Shown in pieces: positions 43,095-52,231 of a stretch of 64,000 nucleotides of DNA. The notes beneath the pieces are model-generated. The model was not told the origin of the DNA and ran no database searches. It saw only the letters and a program-made list of their open reading frames with translations. The stretch lies in assembly GCA_050313895.1 (NCBI GenBank), contig JBNPMI010000004.1. One strand, written 5' to 3'. A program made the translations under genes and the position numbers. Every line of letters begins with the position of its first letter. Positions within the stretch are counted from its first letter, which is position 1. The DNA comes from JALFST01 sp022779285 (GTDB taxonomy: Bacteria > Bacillota > Clostridia > Tissierellales > Peptoniphilaceae).

Positions 43095-44186
43095 CTATGA
43101 AAGCGAGCCTTCTCCGAAGGTTCCTTTCATATCCGCAGATGCGAAATCCTCCAGCGGAAGCTTCACGGGCTGACCCGTTTTCTGGCTTTTGTAAATCGCC
43201 AAAACCAGCTCCAGCGCTCTGCGTCCCGCACGGGCATCCACATAGGGAGCTCTGTCATTTTCAATGGCATCCATCATATCGCGGAAATAGCGGGTATGAC
43301 CATTGCCATAAACATTGGAGGTTTCTTCCTTAAGGCCGTTGAGCTTTTCATCCTCCTCGCTCATCTCCTCAAAGTTCCATACATCAATATCCGTGGTAGA
43401 TTTTCCGCCGATTTTCACCGTGCCCTTTTCTCCGAAGATGTAAAGAGTTTCCTCGAGATTTTTTGGAAAAACATTGGTGGTTCCCTCGATCATGCCGATT
43501 GCGCCGTTCTTGAATTTCACAATCGCCGTTCCGAGATCCTCCGCTTCCAAATAATCATGGAATTGTTGACGCGTCTGTCCGTAAACCTCTTCCACCTCAT
43601 CGCCCAGCATCCAGCGCAAAAGATCAATGCCATGAATGCACTGATTCATCAGTGCACCGCCATCCTCCGCCCAAGTGCCGCGCCAGGGAGCTTGCTCATA
43701 ATAACCGCGATTTCGATTCCAGCGCACATGGACAGTGCCGTGTGACAGCTTTCCGAAGCGTCCTGCCTCAACGGCTTTTCTCAGATGCTGGATAGCCACA
43801 TTAAAGCGATTCTGATGAATGGCGCCTACCTTGACGTGGCGCTTTTCGGATTCCTCGATGATGCGATCGGCATCCGCCAAGCTCATCGCCATAGGCTTTT
43901 CGATCATCACATTGATACCTCTGCAAATGCACTCAAGTGCAATTTCCGCATGTTTTCCGCTTTCTGTCGCAATGCTGACCAGTTCAATCTCCGGATGCTC
44001 CTCCAGCATTTTACGGTAATCGGTATACTTTAATGTCACATCCTGCGGAAGCTGCGCCTTGTCCAAAAGAGCATCCATTTTCTTCGGATCGATATCACAC
44101 ATTGCGGTGAAATGAAGCTTGTTGTTTTGCTGCGCATAAATATGATTGATTGCAATGCGACCGCAGCCGATCAGAGCATAATTCAT
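43095..44186 (-). CDS. wbpB: UDP-GlcNAcA 3-dehydrogenase (WbpB/WlbA-type Gfo/Idh/MocA)
   Basis: NAD-dependent oxidoreductase that oxidises C3 of UDP-N-acetylglucosaminuronic acid. From ATG 44186 (MNYALIGCGRIAINH), with AGGAGG upstream, 363 residues. The nucleotide motif is GCGRIA and the family motif is EKPMAMS near residue 95 with the conserved Lys. The C-terminal domain has GALMNQCIHGIDLLRW. The specific substrate is inferred from its place between wbpI and wbpD. The open frame upstream lies inside the wbpI coding end and is not translated. Stop and start codons of wbpI and this gene share one base (TAATG). Confidence 0.88.
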   Translation of the reverse strand: MNYALIGCGRIAINHIYAQQNNKLHFTAMCDIDPKKMDALLDKAQLPQDVTLKYTDYRKMLEEHPEIELVSIATESGKHAEIALECICRGINVMIEKPMAMSLADADRIIEESEKRHVKVGAIHQNRFNVAIQHLRKAVEAGRFGKLSHGTVHVRWNRNRGYYEQAPWRGTWAEDGGALMNQCIHGIDLLRWMLGDEVEEVYGQTRQQFHDYLEAEDLGTAIVKFKNGAIGMIEGTTNVFPKNLEETLYIFGEKGTVKIGGKSTTDIDVWNFEEMSEEDEKLNGLKEETSNVYGNGHTRYFRDMMDAIENDRAPYVDARAGRRALELVLAIYKSQKTGQPVKLPLEDFASADMKGTFGEGSLS

Positions 44187-45280
44187 TACCTTCCTCCTTG
44201 TTTTGTAATAATCGAAACAATTTTTTCTCCGGCATCGCCCTCGCCATAATAGGGACGATACGCCTCTGCATCCACAGCTGTATCGGTTACCTTGTGTACA
44301 ATGTCCTCGGCAATCGGTTTTGCAAGAATATTCAAATTGCCTCCCAATGTCTCGACCCACTCGGTCTGATCGCGTACCGTGACACATGGCGTGCGAAGAA
44401 TGTACGCTTCTTTTTGCAGCCCGCCGGAATCTGTTACCACCTTGACCGCATGCTTTGTCAGAAACAGCATCTCCGTGTATCCGACAGGCTCGGTCAATAT
44501 CGTGTTCCGATACCCTTTCTCCTGCATCAGACGCATGGCCTCCTTGCGCGTGCGCGGATGGATCGGAAAAATGACGGGATGGGGCAGCTGCTCCAGCGCG
44601 GTGAGCACTTGATTCAATTTCTCCGGAGTATCCGTGTTTTCTGCTCGATGGATGGTTGCCAGATACCAGGAATGCACATTCTCCACCGATCCGAACAAAA
44701 CCGTGAGATCGGAAAGAGCTGTCGGTATATCACGGCTCTCCGCCTGCGATGTATAATAGAGAACGGCATCGCACATCACATCACCAACCTCGTAAACTCC
44801 TTGCGTAATCCCTTCTTTTGCAAGATTCTTCACAGCTGCCGCTGTCGGAGCGAAAAGCAGCGTGGATAGGTGATCCGAAAGCACGCGGTTTTGTTCCTCC
44901 GGCATGGCTCGGTTATAGGAACGAAGTCCCGCCTCCACATGATAGACCGGAATCAAAAGCTTGGATGCCGCCAGCGCTGCGGCAAGTGTGGAATTGGTAT
45001 CTCCGTAAATCAGGACCGCATCCGGCGTTTCTTGCAATAAAAGATCCTCAATTTCCTCCAGCATCGCAGCGGTTTGATGCCCATGCGAGCCGCTTCCGAC
45101 TCCCAGATTATAATCCGGCTTGGGAATCTTCAGCTCATCAAAAAAAACATCGGACATATTGGCATCATAATGCTGTCCCGTGTGTACTAAAATTTCCTGA
45201 TGCTGTTTTCTGAGAATTCTCGATACCACCGCAGCCTTGATAAACTGGGGACGTGCACCGACCACCGTTAAAATTTTCAT
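44186..45280 (-). CDS. wbpI: UDP-2,3-diacetamido-glucuronate 2-epimerase (WbpI-like)
   Basis: Non-hydrolysing UDP-sugar 2-epimerase of the WecB family. From ATG 45280 (MKILTVVGARPQF), 364 residues. The VEAGLRSYNRAMPEEQNR block and the GVGSGSHGHQTAAML block are of the WbpI/WlbD kind, whereas WecB has different residues there. It would convert UDP-GlcNAc3NAcA to UDP-ManNAc3NAcA, the last step of the pathway. A UDP-GlcNAc 2-epimerase activity is the alternative. Confidence 0.88.
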   Translation of the reverse strand: MKILTVVGARPQFIKAAVVSRILRKQHQEILVHTGQHYDANMSDVFFDELKIPKPDYNLGVGSGSHGHQTAAMLEEIEDLLLQETPDAVLIYGDTNSTLAAALAASKLLIPVYHVEAGLRSYNRAMPEEQNRVLSDHLSTLLFAPTAAAVKNLAKEGITQGVYEVGDVMCDAVLYYTSQAESRDIPTALSDLTVLFGSVENVHSWYLATIHRAENTDTPEKLNQVLTALEQLPHPVIFPIHPRTRKEAMRLMQEKGYRNTILTEPVGYTEMLFLTKHAVKVVTDSGGLQKEAYILRTPCVTVRDQTEWVETLGGNLNILAKPIAEDIVHKVTDTAVDAEAYRPYYGEGDAGEKIVSIITKQGGR

Positions 45281-45287
45281 TGTATCC

Positions 45288-46625
45288 TCAATTCTTCTTT
45301 TCTTCATCTATTATATCCGATTCCTCATTGTTCGTTACCGCCGTCTCCCCCGGAAGCTTATACAGATAATAGATCACATATCCCGTTCCCATGAGTCCGG
45401 AAATAATATAAATTGCCGTTGTCGCATAGGCCGCTCCGATCGAGCCGAAGTGCTGAATCCAGAGATAGTCGAAAACAATGTTGCAAAGCCCGGAAACGAT
45501 CGCGATCACGGTATTCACCTTCAGGCGATGCAGCATAACAAGAATATTCCCCGAAAGGACTCGGAACGTTCCTCCGAAAAAATATCCGATAATCAAAACC
45601 CGGAAAATAGGAACGGCACTCATATACTTTGGAAACAGAATTCGAAAAATCAGAGGGGCGGTGAGATAAAGTCCTATGCTTATGAGAAGATTGACCGCCG
45701 CCATCGCTATATAAAGTTTTTTGAAATATTCCTCCAGCCATGCACGCTCTTGATTATGACTTGCGATATACGGATACACATACGTGACTACGGCGCCGGG
45801 AATAAAAAATATCGCGAACGGGATCAGGGTTGCGGTGTGATAATCCGCCAGCACCTCCGGACTGGCAATGATCGCGGCAATCAGCCATCCGTCCACCAAA
45901 AAGAGCAGACTGGAAATGCTGTTGTTGACCAAGCTCACAAAGCCCACTTTGGCCATTTCCACCTTATCCTCGCGGCTCAGGGTGTAATTGGGAAGATTTC
46001 GATCCCTTCCCGCCCCGGATATGATGGGCGGCCGAAGTCGATATGCGATCACGAGAATTACCGTCAGATAAGCAAAATAGCGAAATATGACGATCCATCG
46101 AATGCTCTGAGTAAAGGCTCCCAGGATGAGCATCACGGCGCTCATGATCGCCAGCCCCGTATTGGCATAAGAAAAAACCTGATTCATCAGACGAATCCTG
46201 AAAAAAGCCTGAATGACCTCAAAGGTGAAATAAAACAGCGGAAGAAACGCCATGTACTGCAGCGCTTCCCGCGCTCCCTGAATCGGAAAAACGAAAAAGA
46301 AGGAAAAAATCAGGATAGCGACACTCAAAATCGCATTGGCAAGAATCCCCCATCGATATCCCAATTGAACCAGCTTTGCCTGTTTGGCCGGCTGATGAAT
46401 CGCTTCACTGCCCATTTGAATAATGGCGGAATTCATGCCCAGCCCGCTGAACAGCAAAAATGTGTTGAGAATATTCAAGGCATAGCTATAGATGCCGTAG
46501 CTTTCCTTGGAAATTAAATTCACCAGAAGAATGCCGCTGCAGGAAGCGATCACCTTATTCAATACCTCAGACGAGAGAATGTGCACAAACCCCGTTGAAA
46601 CCAAACGCTTTACAATACGATTCAT
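45288..46625 (-). CDS. Wzx-type oligosaccharide flippase
   Basis: MOP-superfamily membrane protein of 445 residues with about 12 to 14 hydrophobic segments. It begins with the usual amphipathic start and LSSEVLNKVIASCSGILLV. It should move the undecaprenyl-linked oligosaccharide across the membrane. Its presence says the glycan is assembled inside and flipped. No Wzy polymerase or chain-length regulator gene is found nearby, so the unit may be transferred unpolymerised, or the missing parts are elsewhere. It lies seven bases before wbpI. Confidence 0.88.
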   Translation of the reverse strand: MNRIVKRLVSTGFVHILSSEVLNKVIASCSGILLVNLISKESYGIYSYALNILNTFLLFSGLGMNSAIIQMGSEAIHQPAKQAKLVQLGYRWGILANAILSVAILIFSFFFVFPIQGAREALQYMAFLPLFYFTFEVIQAFFRIRLMNQVFSYANTGLAIMSAVMLILGAFTQSIRWIVIFRYFAYLTVILVIAYRLRPPIISGAGRDRNLPNYTLSREDKVEMAKVGFVSLVNNSISSLLFLVDGWLIAAIIASPEVLADYHTATLIPFAIFFIPGAVVTYVYPYIASHNQERAWLEEYFKKLYIAMAAVNLLISIGLYLTAPLIFRILFPKYMSAVPIFRVLIIGYFFGGTFRVLSGNILVMLHRLKVNTVIAIVSGLCNIVFDYLWIQHFGSIGAAYATTAIYIISGLMGTGYVIYYLYKLPGETAVTNNEESDIIDEEKKN

Positions 46626-46686
46626 AGAATAAGAGACTCCCCTATCTTTACTATCTGTGTTTCACTGAGAAAAATTTGAACAAATC

Positions 46687-47901
46687 TCACCCGCGATTTT
46701 GTAATATCCGATAAAACTCTTTATAGTTTTTTTCGGCAGTCCACCGTTCTTCCCAGCTTTTTCTCGCCTGCAGCCTGTAGCTCCGCCTTTCAGAATCGTT
46801 TAAGCTTGAGAAGTCCTGAATGGCACCGGCAAGCTCTTCCGTTGTAAAATCAGCAGAGAGCAGCCTTCCGTTGAAGCCGTCCCGGACAATTTCGCCTGTG
46901 CCTCCCACATCCGTCGCAATCACCGGAATTCCGCAGGAAACGGCCTCCATGATGGATACCGGCACACCTTCCGTTTCACTGACATTGAGAAAAACATCTA
47001 CGGAATGCGTACGATAATATTCAAAAATCTGCTCATTCGGCACATTGCCCATAAATTGATATCGACAAGGTTTGTCTCCCAGCGCTCTTTGCGCTTGTTT
47101 CTTCAGACCATCTGCCAATTCTCCGTCTCCGAAATGCACCCATTCAAATTCCAAAGGCAGCGTTGCCAACGCGTCGATGATTCTATCCACGCGTTTCAAA
47201 GAAATCAGACTCGAGCAGGAGACGATGCGGAATCTTTCCCCATCGTTTTTCAATGGTGTCAATCCGTGATCAACAATTCCGAGCCTGCTCAGGCATATCT
47301 TGTCCGTGGAAATCTCCGGATATGTGCTCGTTAAATATCGTACTCCGTCTTCACTGATGGGAAGGATTTTGTCCGCCATGGAAAAAATCAGCCCACGGAA
47401 CGGCAAGTAATTGCCACGGGAACGGTATTCGTAGATGTCATATCCATGGCATCTTGTATAAAAATGGAGCTTCGGAGCCGATCGTTTGAGCATGGCACAG
47501 GTAATGGCCTGATTGGCCATCCAGTAGGAATATAATATCGTATCTTCATTGTATAAATTATGTTGATGCAAAAGATGCCGGATCTCCCGGGCACATCTTC
47601 TCCCATAAACGTATCGCCCCGCCATGGCTACGAAATTGGACATTCTCCATTTGTTTTTTTTCCTCATCCATCGGAGCTCACTCCAAACGATGGGATCGAA
47701 GAAAAAACGCAGTCCATACCACAGATTCCACGGAGAGTGAAAGCTCTCCACTATGCGAAATGCCTGATACCGATTTGAGCACGCAGCATCCTGTGAAGGA
47801 TGCAAGGCAAGATATACCAGATCCTCCGGCGCAAAAAGCTCTTCTGTTGAAAGGAAGGGCTCCCCGCCATAAGGGTAGCCCGCAGTCAGTACTACGATCA
47901 T
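46687..47901 (-). CDS. Glycosyltransferase family 4
   Basis: GT-B enzyme of 404 residues from ATG 47901 (MIVVLTAGYPYGGEPF), after GGGAG. The donor domain carries VSETEGVPVSIMEAVSCGIPVIATDVGG, the E-x7-E pattern of GT4. The N-terminal start GYPYGGEPFLSTE is seen in exopolysaccharide-type transferases of Firmicutes. The start overlaps the preceding glycosyltransferase gene by four bases. Donor and acceptor are unknown. Confidence 0.87.
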   Translation of the reverse strand: MIVVLTAGYPYGGEPFLSTEELFAPEDLVYLALHPSQDAACSNRYQAFRIVESFHSPWNLWYGLRFFFDPIVWSELRWMRKKNKWRMSNFVAMAGRYVYGRRCAREIRHLLHQHNLYNEDTILYSYWMANQAITCAMLKRSAPKLHFYTRCHGYDIYEYRSRGNYLPFRGLIFSMADKILPISEDGVRYLTSTYPEISTDKICLSRLGIVDHGLTPLKNDGERFRIVSCSSLISLKRVDRIIDALATLPLEFEWVHFGDGELADGLKKQAQRALGDKPCRYQFMGNVPNEQIFEYYRTHSVDVFLNVSETEGVPVSIMEAVSCGIPVIATDVGGTGEIVRDGFNGRLLSADFTTEELAGAIQDFSSLNDSERRSYRLQARKSWEERWTAEKNYKEFYRILQNRG

Positions 47902-49016
47902 TTTTTCTCCCGAATCGATTGTAATGTCGCCATAACCTTTCGTGCGCGACTTTCCCACGTGTTCTCTTCCAGAAAAATCTTTTGCCTCTTTTTGATTTCA
48001 AGAATTTCCTGCCGGTTTTCCAGAATGTGCTCCAGCTGTTTCTGTATGGATTCCGGAGTGTCCTCGCAGACCCAGCCGATCTGATTTTGACCGACAATTT
48101 CGGCAACCGCCTCCGGATTGGTGGATAAAACCGGTTTGAGATGCGCGACGTATTCGAACAATTTCACGTTGACCGCAAATCGGGTATAGGCAGTGTTACG
48201 GATTGCCAATGCCGCGATATCCGCATCCTGATATTGCTCCTCCAGCCCGTCTCCATGGGATTCATGACTGACGCGAAACCAGGGATATGCGGCAGCATCA
48301 TGATTTTGCTGAAACTCCAGCCATTCATTCTCGCGACAGATTGCGTGCAGGCGAACTCTGATCGATTCGTGATTGACCGCCCGAACCGCATCGAAGAGCA
48401 GGGAAAATCCGTAGGTACCCGTGATTCCTCCCACATAAAATATATTGAGCGGTTTTCCTTCCGCAAGACGAGCAATATCCTGCTTCTCCATCTCTTCCAC
48501 ATTCAGCTTTTCCGCAGCCGGCGGCAATGGACAATAGGGCACACCAAAATCAGCAAATTCCGCCATTTGCTGAGAGGGAAAATAAAAAAAGTCGACTGTA
48601 CGCTTAAAAACAAAAAGGTCCCTTTGGTGCATCCAGCGAATCACTTGAAACTTCAGCTTTTCTTTCTGCCCGAAAAGACTTTGAAAACGCCAAAAAATAT
48701 CTCGATAAAACAGCCCGATCGTCACGCCTTTTTTATGCAGCTTATTCAGAAGGCGCAAATCCGCGCTCACAAAGTACGGCCCCGCGGGAGGCTCGACATA
48801 GCAGTAGTCCACTTCATTTTCATCAATCCATCGCAGAAGCTCATGAACCCGTTCTCGTCTTTGTTTGCGCTTGTTATTCCAGCCATCCAGAACCTTGATT
48901 TTATATCCTAAATTTTGAAAGGCCCTCAGCATTTGCTGCGGCCTGACTCCGGAGCCCGAATCCACGGGCTCCTGCAGGTCGATGAATGCTATATAAAGCA
49001 AATCATATCTTGCCAT
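47898..49016 (-). CDS. Glycosyltransferase (GT-B fold)
   Basis: 372 residues. The C-terminal half has VGGITGTYGFSLLFDAV and KLFEYVAHLKPVLST, typical of the donor side of GT-B transferases. The N-terminal half (SGSGVRPQQMLRAFQNLG) fits an acceptor domain. The GT family is less clear than for the two other transferases. It lies 21 bases after the dehydrogenase gene and overlaps the next transferase by four bases. Confidence 0.8.
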   Translation of the reverse strand: MARYDLLYIAFIDLQEPVDSGSGVRPQQMLRAFQNLGYKIKVLDGWNNKRKQRRERVHELLRWIDENEVDYCYVEPPAGPYFVSADLRLLNKLHKKGVTIGLFYRDIFWRFQSLFGQKEKLKFQVIRWMHQRDLFVFKRTVDFFYFPSQQMAEFADFGVPYCPLPPAAEKLNVEEMEKQDIARLAEGKPLNIFYVGGITGTYGFSLLFDAVRAVNHESIRVRLHAICRENEWLEFQQNHDAAAYPWFRVSHESHGDGLEEQYQDADIAALAIRNTAYTRFAVNVKLFEYVAHLKPVLSTNPEAVAEIVGQNQIGWVCEDTPESIQKQLEHILENRQEILEIKKRQKIFLEENTWESRARKVMATLQSIREKK

Positions 49017-49037
49017 AGCTCTTCCTCGGCATCTCCA

Positions 49038-50357
49038 TTACAGGGTTTCCACATTGGGATATTTTTTCGCATCTGCAATGGCATTGCGGGAATCGAAGAT
49101 CAGCTTTGCATTCTCCAGAATCATCGGATAGTCATAGACCTTGTGTGCCGTCGTAATGACGACAATATCTGCCGAAGCCACATCCTCTGCGGTGAGCTTG
49201 CTCAAGCCTTCATAGCTTTTGCCATGAGTCCGGAAGCTTGGAATATACGGATCAAAAAACTGCACATCCGCGCCGCGACTCTTGAGGATTTCCAACACGT
49301 CAATGGCCGGACTCTCACGGTAGTCGTCAATATCATTTTTATAGGCAATGCCCAGGAGCAATACCTTCGCTCCATTGAGCGCTTTTTTGACCCCATTCAA
49401 CTGGCGCATCACTCGATCCACCGTATATTCCGGCATGCGGTCATTGACCATCATCGAGGATTCGATCATGGACGTATGGAATCCGTACTCACGTGCCTTC
49501 CATGTCAGATAGTAAGGATCCAGAGGGATGCAATGGCCGCCGAGTCCCGGCCCCGGATAAAAGGCCTGAAAGCCGTAGGGCTTGGTCTTCGCCGCTTCAA
49601 TCACTTCCCAGATGGAGATGCCCATGCGGTTGGCGAGCATTGCGAGCTCATTGATCAATCCGATATTGATGTTTCGATACGTATTTTCGAGAATCTTCTC
49701 CATTTCCGCCACCGCCGGCGAAGATACCGTATACACCTCGCCTTCAAGCACCGCGCTGTACATAGCGGCAATCACCTCTGTTGCATCCTCGCCGATTGCG
49801 CCGACTACCTTCGGTGTATTCTTTGTCTTATAGACAAGATTGCCCGGATCTACACGCTCCGGGGAAAATCCCAGATAAAAATCCTCACCGCAGACCAAGC
49901 CCGAGCCTTCTTCCAAAATCGGCTTCAACAGCTCTTCCGTCGTTCCGGGATATGTGGTGGATTCCAAAACAACCATCGTATTTTTGCTCAGGTGCTTGGA
50001 AATGGCGACTGCCGAATCACGAACATAGCTGATATCCGGCTGCTGATGTGCATCCAATGGCGTCGGTACGCAGATTGCAATAAAATCAACATCCTTGATA
50101 AAGGAAAAGTCCTCTGTTGCGTGAAGCCGGCCTTCCGCCACCAGTTTTTTCAAATCGGCATCCACCACATCGCCGATATAATTCTCTCCGGCATTAACTT
50201 TGTCCACTTTTTCCTTCTGGACATCAAAACCGATGGTTTTGAAGCCCGCAAGCGCTTTGTCCACCGCTAATGGCAGTCCCACATATCCCAGACCGACAAC
50301 ACCGCAGACGATTTCTCGATTTTGAATCTTATCTAACAATTCCTGTTTCATCGACAT
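49038..50357 (-). CDS. wbpA: UDP-N-acetyl-D-glucosamine 6-dehydrogenase
   Basis: Oxidises C6 of UDP-GlcNAc to the uronic acid in two NAD-dependent steps. The Rossmann motif GVVGLGYVGLPLA lies near residue 19. The catalytic Cys is in GPGLGGHCIPLDPYYL, the WbpA/WecC type; UDP-glucose dehydrogenases read GGSCFPKD. 439 residues is normal. It is the first recognised gene of the Wbp pathway and has a TATAAT upstream. It supplies the substrate for WbpB. Confidence 0.95.
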   Translation of the reverse strand: MSMKQELLDKIQNREIVCGVVGLGYVGLPLAVDKALAGFKTIGFDVQKEKVDKVNAGENYIGDVVDADLKKLVAEGRLHATEDFSFIKDVDFIAICVPTPLDAHQQPDISYVRDSAVAISKHLSKNTMVVLESTTYPGTTEELLKPILEEGSGLVCGEDFYLGFSPERVDPGNLVYKTKNTPKVVGAIGEDATEVIAAMYSAVLEGEVYTVSSPAVAEMEKILENTYRNINIGLINELAMLANRMGISIWEVIEAAKTKPYGFQAFYPGPGLGGHCIPLDPYYLTWKAREYGFHTSMIESSMMVNDRMPEYTVDRVMRQLNGVKKALNGAKVLLLGIAYKNDIDDYRESPAIDVLEILKSRGADVQFFDPYIPSFRTHGKSYEGLSKLTAEDVASADIVVITTAHKVYDYPMILENAKLIFDSRNAIADAKKYPNVETL

Positions 50358-50396
50358 AATGATCTCCTCAGATTTTCGTTTCTTTTTTATGTTAGC

Positions 50397-50402
50397 ATTA
50401 TA
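50397..50402 (-). promoter_or_regulatory. -10 box upstream of wbpA
   Basis: Minus strand perfect TATAAT, 40 bases before the wbpA start; no good -35 is visible. It may be the internal or main promoter for the long cluster from wbpA to the phosphoglycosyl transferase gene. Confidence 0.4.
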
Positions 50403-50436
50403 CAGTATCGCTCATAAAAATGTTAGCTGTTCAAAT

Positions 50437-52149
50437 TCAGTCCAGATAATTCTTGTAATATGCTAAAAGAGACAGCGCAAGTCCCCGCTCCGAAAAGCGA
50501 TTGGATTCCTCAAAAAGCCGGCGTATTTTTTCTCGCGTGCTTTCCTCTTTAACGCGATGCAGATTTGCCCGATAATATTCGGTTAATCGCTTCCGAAGAT
50601 CCTCTTGTGTATCCCACCAGAAATTAAGCGGGTTCATATCTCCCCGATACGGTCCGCCAAAGAATTTAGCACGAAGCACACCCAGGGTATTGATGACTTT
50701 ATGAAGAAAATTTGCTCCGGGCCAGGTTGCGAAGCGAAGCGGCATGCCCGTTCCCGAATATTGAAAGCGAAGGCTCTCCGGAAATTCCTTTTTCAGCCAT
50801 TGAAATTGGACTCTTTCCTCAACCCGCTGCTTCCATGGGATGGAAAAGCATGCCTCCAAAAAATCAATATCTGCAAACGGCGTCAAAGTATCCACATAGT
50901 GCTGGCGAATCGAATTGGTCGTAACGGCGGCCATGAAGCCGCGGGTTGCCGTCCAATAGCTCGAATTATCCTGATAGCTGTCCGCTACATCACTGAAGTA
51001 GGTCTTCTCCATAGGAAACCTGTCGGAAAGCCGAAAATGCTCTAAAAAAGGATTCGGAAGCTCGTTTCCGCCCTCTGTCAGCATCGCGCCTTCAAACACA
51101 TCACCGACGACTCCGGTAAGCTCCGTGCCGACATCTGTCGGATTGCGCTTTTCAAGAGTTTTTTTCCCGCCCGTAATTCCATAATAAAAGCTCACGCCGT
51201 TATTCATAATCGCAAGATCATCAATTTCCGTAAGAAAGCTCGGATCATCCATCGCCATGAATGTCCACGGGCAATGAAGATACTCCGCAATCTGCCCGGC
51301 TACGCGGTGATCTCTGCTCCTGGTCTGAGCATATGTCATAAACTCAAGCATTTCCGGCTTCAGTCGATGCATTGCAAATGCCATCATTCTCGTATCGGCG
51401 CCTGCGCTTAAATCCACGATACAGCCGTAGGAATGACGCTCATTCCAATAGACGGCATCGCTGAGAGCCTGATGAAACGCCTTCTCCAGTCTCGAAATCG
51501 CTTCATCGACAGGCACCCTGTTCTGAGCCGTCGTCTTCAGGCGATAAAAGGTCCTGACTTGAACCCTTCCGTCACGAATGACTAAATAGTCGCCCGGATA
51601 CAATCGGCGAACACCCTCGACTCCCGTATGAGTATCCACAAAGTTTCCGTAATTGAATAAAAATTGAAAGCCGTGCGGATCCGGGTTTCTTTCTACGGAC
51701 ATTTGTTTCATAAAATCCGTAACAAAATTCATCTGCGAGCCTACAATGACCCTTTTTCGTGCCGGATCCTCCCAATAAAAGATGGGACGTCCTCCCGCTG
51801 CATCCGCGTAAACAAGCCACTCTTTTTTTTCACGGTCATAGATTGCACCGGAAAACGACCCTCGAAACGCTCCGAAAAATTCTTGATTTTCTTGCCGCTT
51901 TTCCAGCAGCCAGGATGCAAGACTCCGGTTGCCCAAACCAAGACGGTGCGCATTCGTAATTACGCCGTCGGTCATGACAAATGCATGTGCCTCCGAAGAG
52001 AACACCTTATGCTCCGGAAACCTGTCCAATACAGCCCGAGCGACAAGCCATTCATCGACGACCTGACAATCCCTTCGCATGGGACCCGCAGAAACGACGT
52101 TTAAGTCCGCGCTCCGCGTCTCGAAATTCGTTAGAAAAAAACCCGGCAT
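50437..52149 (-). CDS. Asparagine-synthase-like protein lacking the N-terminal Cys
   Basis: 570 residues from ATG 52149 (MPGFFLTNFETR), after AGGAGG. The N-terminal Ntn-type glutaminase fold is recognisable (GAFRGSFSGAIYD, ADAAGGRPIFYW), but the catalytic Cys2 is replaced by Pro, so glutamine hydrolysis should be lost. The synthetase domain has the PP-loop DLSAGADTRMMAF in place of SGGLDS. Similar proteins occur in polysaccharide clusters; WbpS of Pseudomonas amidates a uronic acid. Amidation or another amide or ester bond on the mannuronic acid made here is plausible, using free ammonia. It is 79 bases upstream of wbpA, with a TATAAT between. Confidence 0.8.
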   Translation of the reverse strand: MPGFFLTNFETRSADLNVVSAGPMRRDCQVVDEWLVARAVLDRFPEHKVFSSEAHAFVMTDGVITNAHRLGLGNRSLASWLLEKRQENQEFFGAFRGSFSGAIYDREKKEWLVYADAAGGRPIFYWEDPARKRVIVGSQMNFVTDFMKQMSVERNPDPHGFQFLFNYGNFVDTHTGVEGVRRLYPGDYLVIRDGRVQVRTFYRLKTTAQNRVPVDEAISRLEKAFHQALSDAVYWNERHSYGCIVDLSAGADTRMMAFAMHRLKPEMLEFMTYAQTRSRDHRVAGQIAEYLHCPWTFMAMDDPSFLTEIDDLAIMNNGVSFYYGITGGKKTLEKRNPTDVGTELTGVVGDVFEGAMLTEGGNELPNPFLEHFRLSDRFPMEKTYFSDVADSYQDNSSYWTATRGFMAAVTTNSIRQHYVDTLTPFADIDFLEACFSIPWKQRVEERVQFQWLKKEFPESLRFQYSGTGMPLRFATWPGANFLHKVINTLGVLRAKFFGGPYRGDMNPLNFWWDTQEDLRKRLTEYYRANLHRVKEESTREKIRRLFEESNRFSERGLALSLLAYYKNYLD

Positions 52150-52191
52150 CTCCACCTCCTTTTTTTCTATTTTACTATTTCCACAAAAAAC

Positions 52192-52227
52192 AAGCAAAAA
52201 CGGGGCGAAATTGCCCCGTTTTTGCTT
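52192..52227 (-). terminator. Terminator after the GH25 lysozyme gene
   Basis: Perfect 15-bp arms AAGCAAAAACGGGGC with a six-base loop. The stem itself includes the A and T tracts, so it may work both ways. Confidence 0.9.
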
Positions 52228-52231
52228 AGGC

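Noticed and set aside
44187..44387. N-terminal extension of the WbpB-like protein
   Set aside because: It overlaps the coding end of wbpI; AGGAGG precedes the ATG at 44186.
45237..46517. A 426-codon open frame on the plus strand
   Set aside because: Antisense of the Wzx flippase gene; its K/R/H/N-rich sequence is what the complement of hydrophobic codons gives.
48915..50270. A 451-codon open frame on the plus strand
   Set aside because: It is the antisense of wbpA; codon periodicity of the real gene leaves the reverse frame open.
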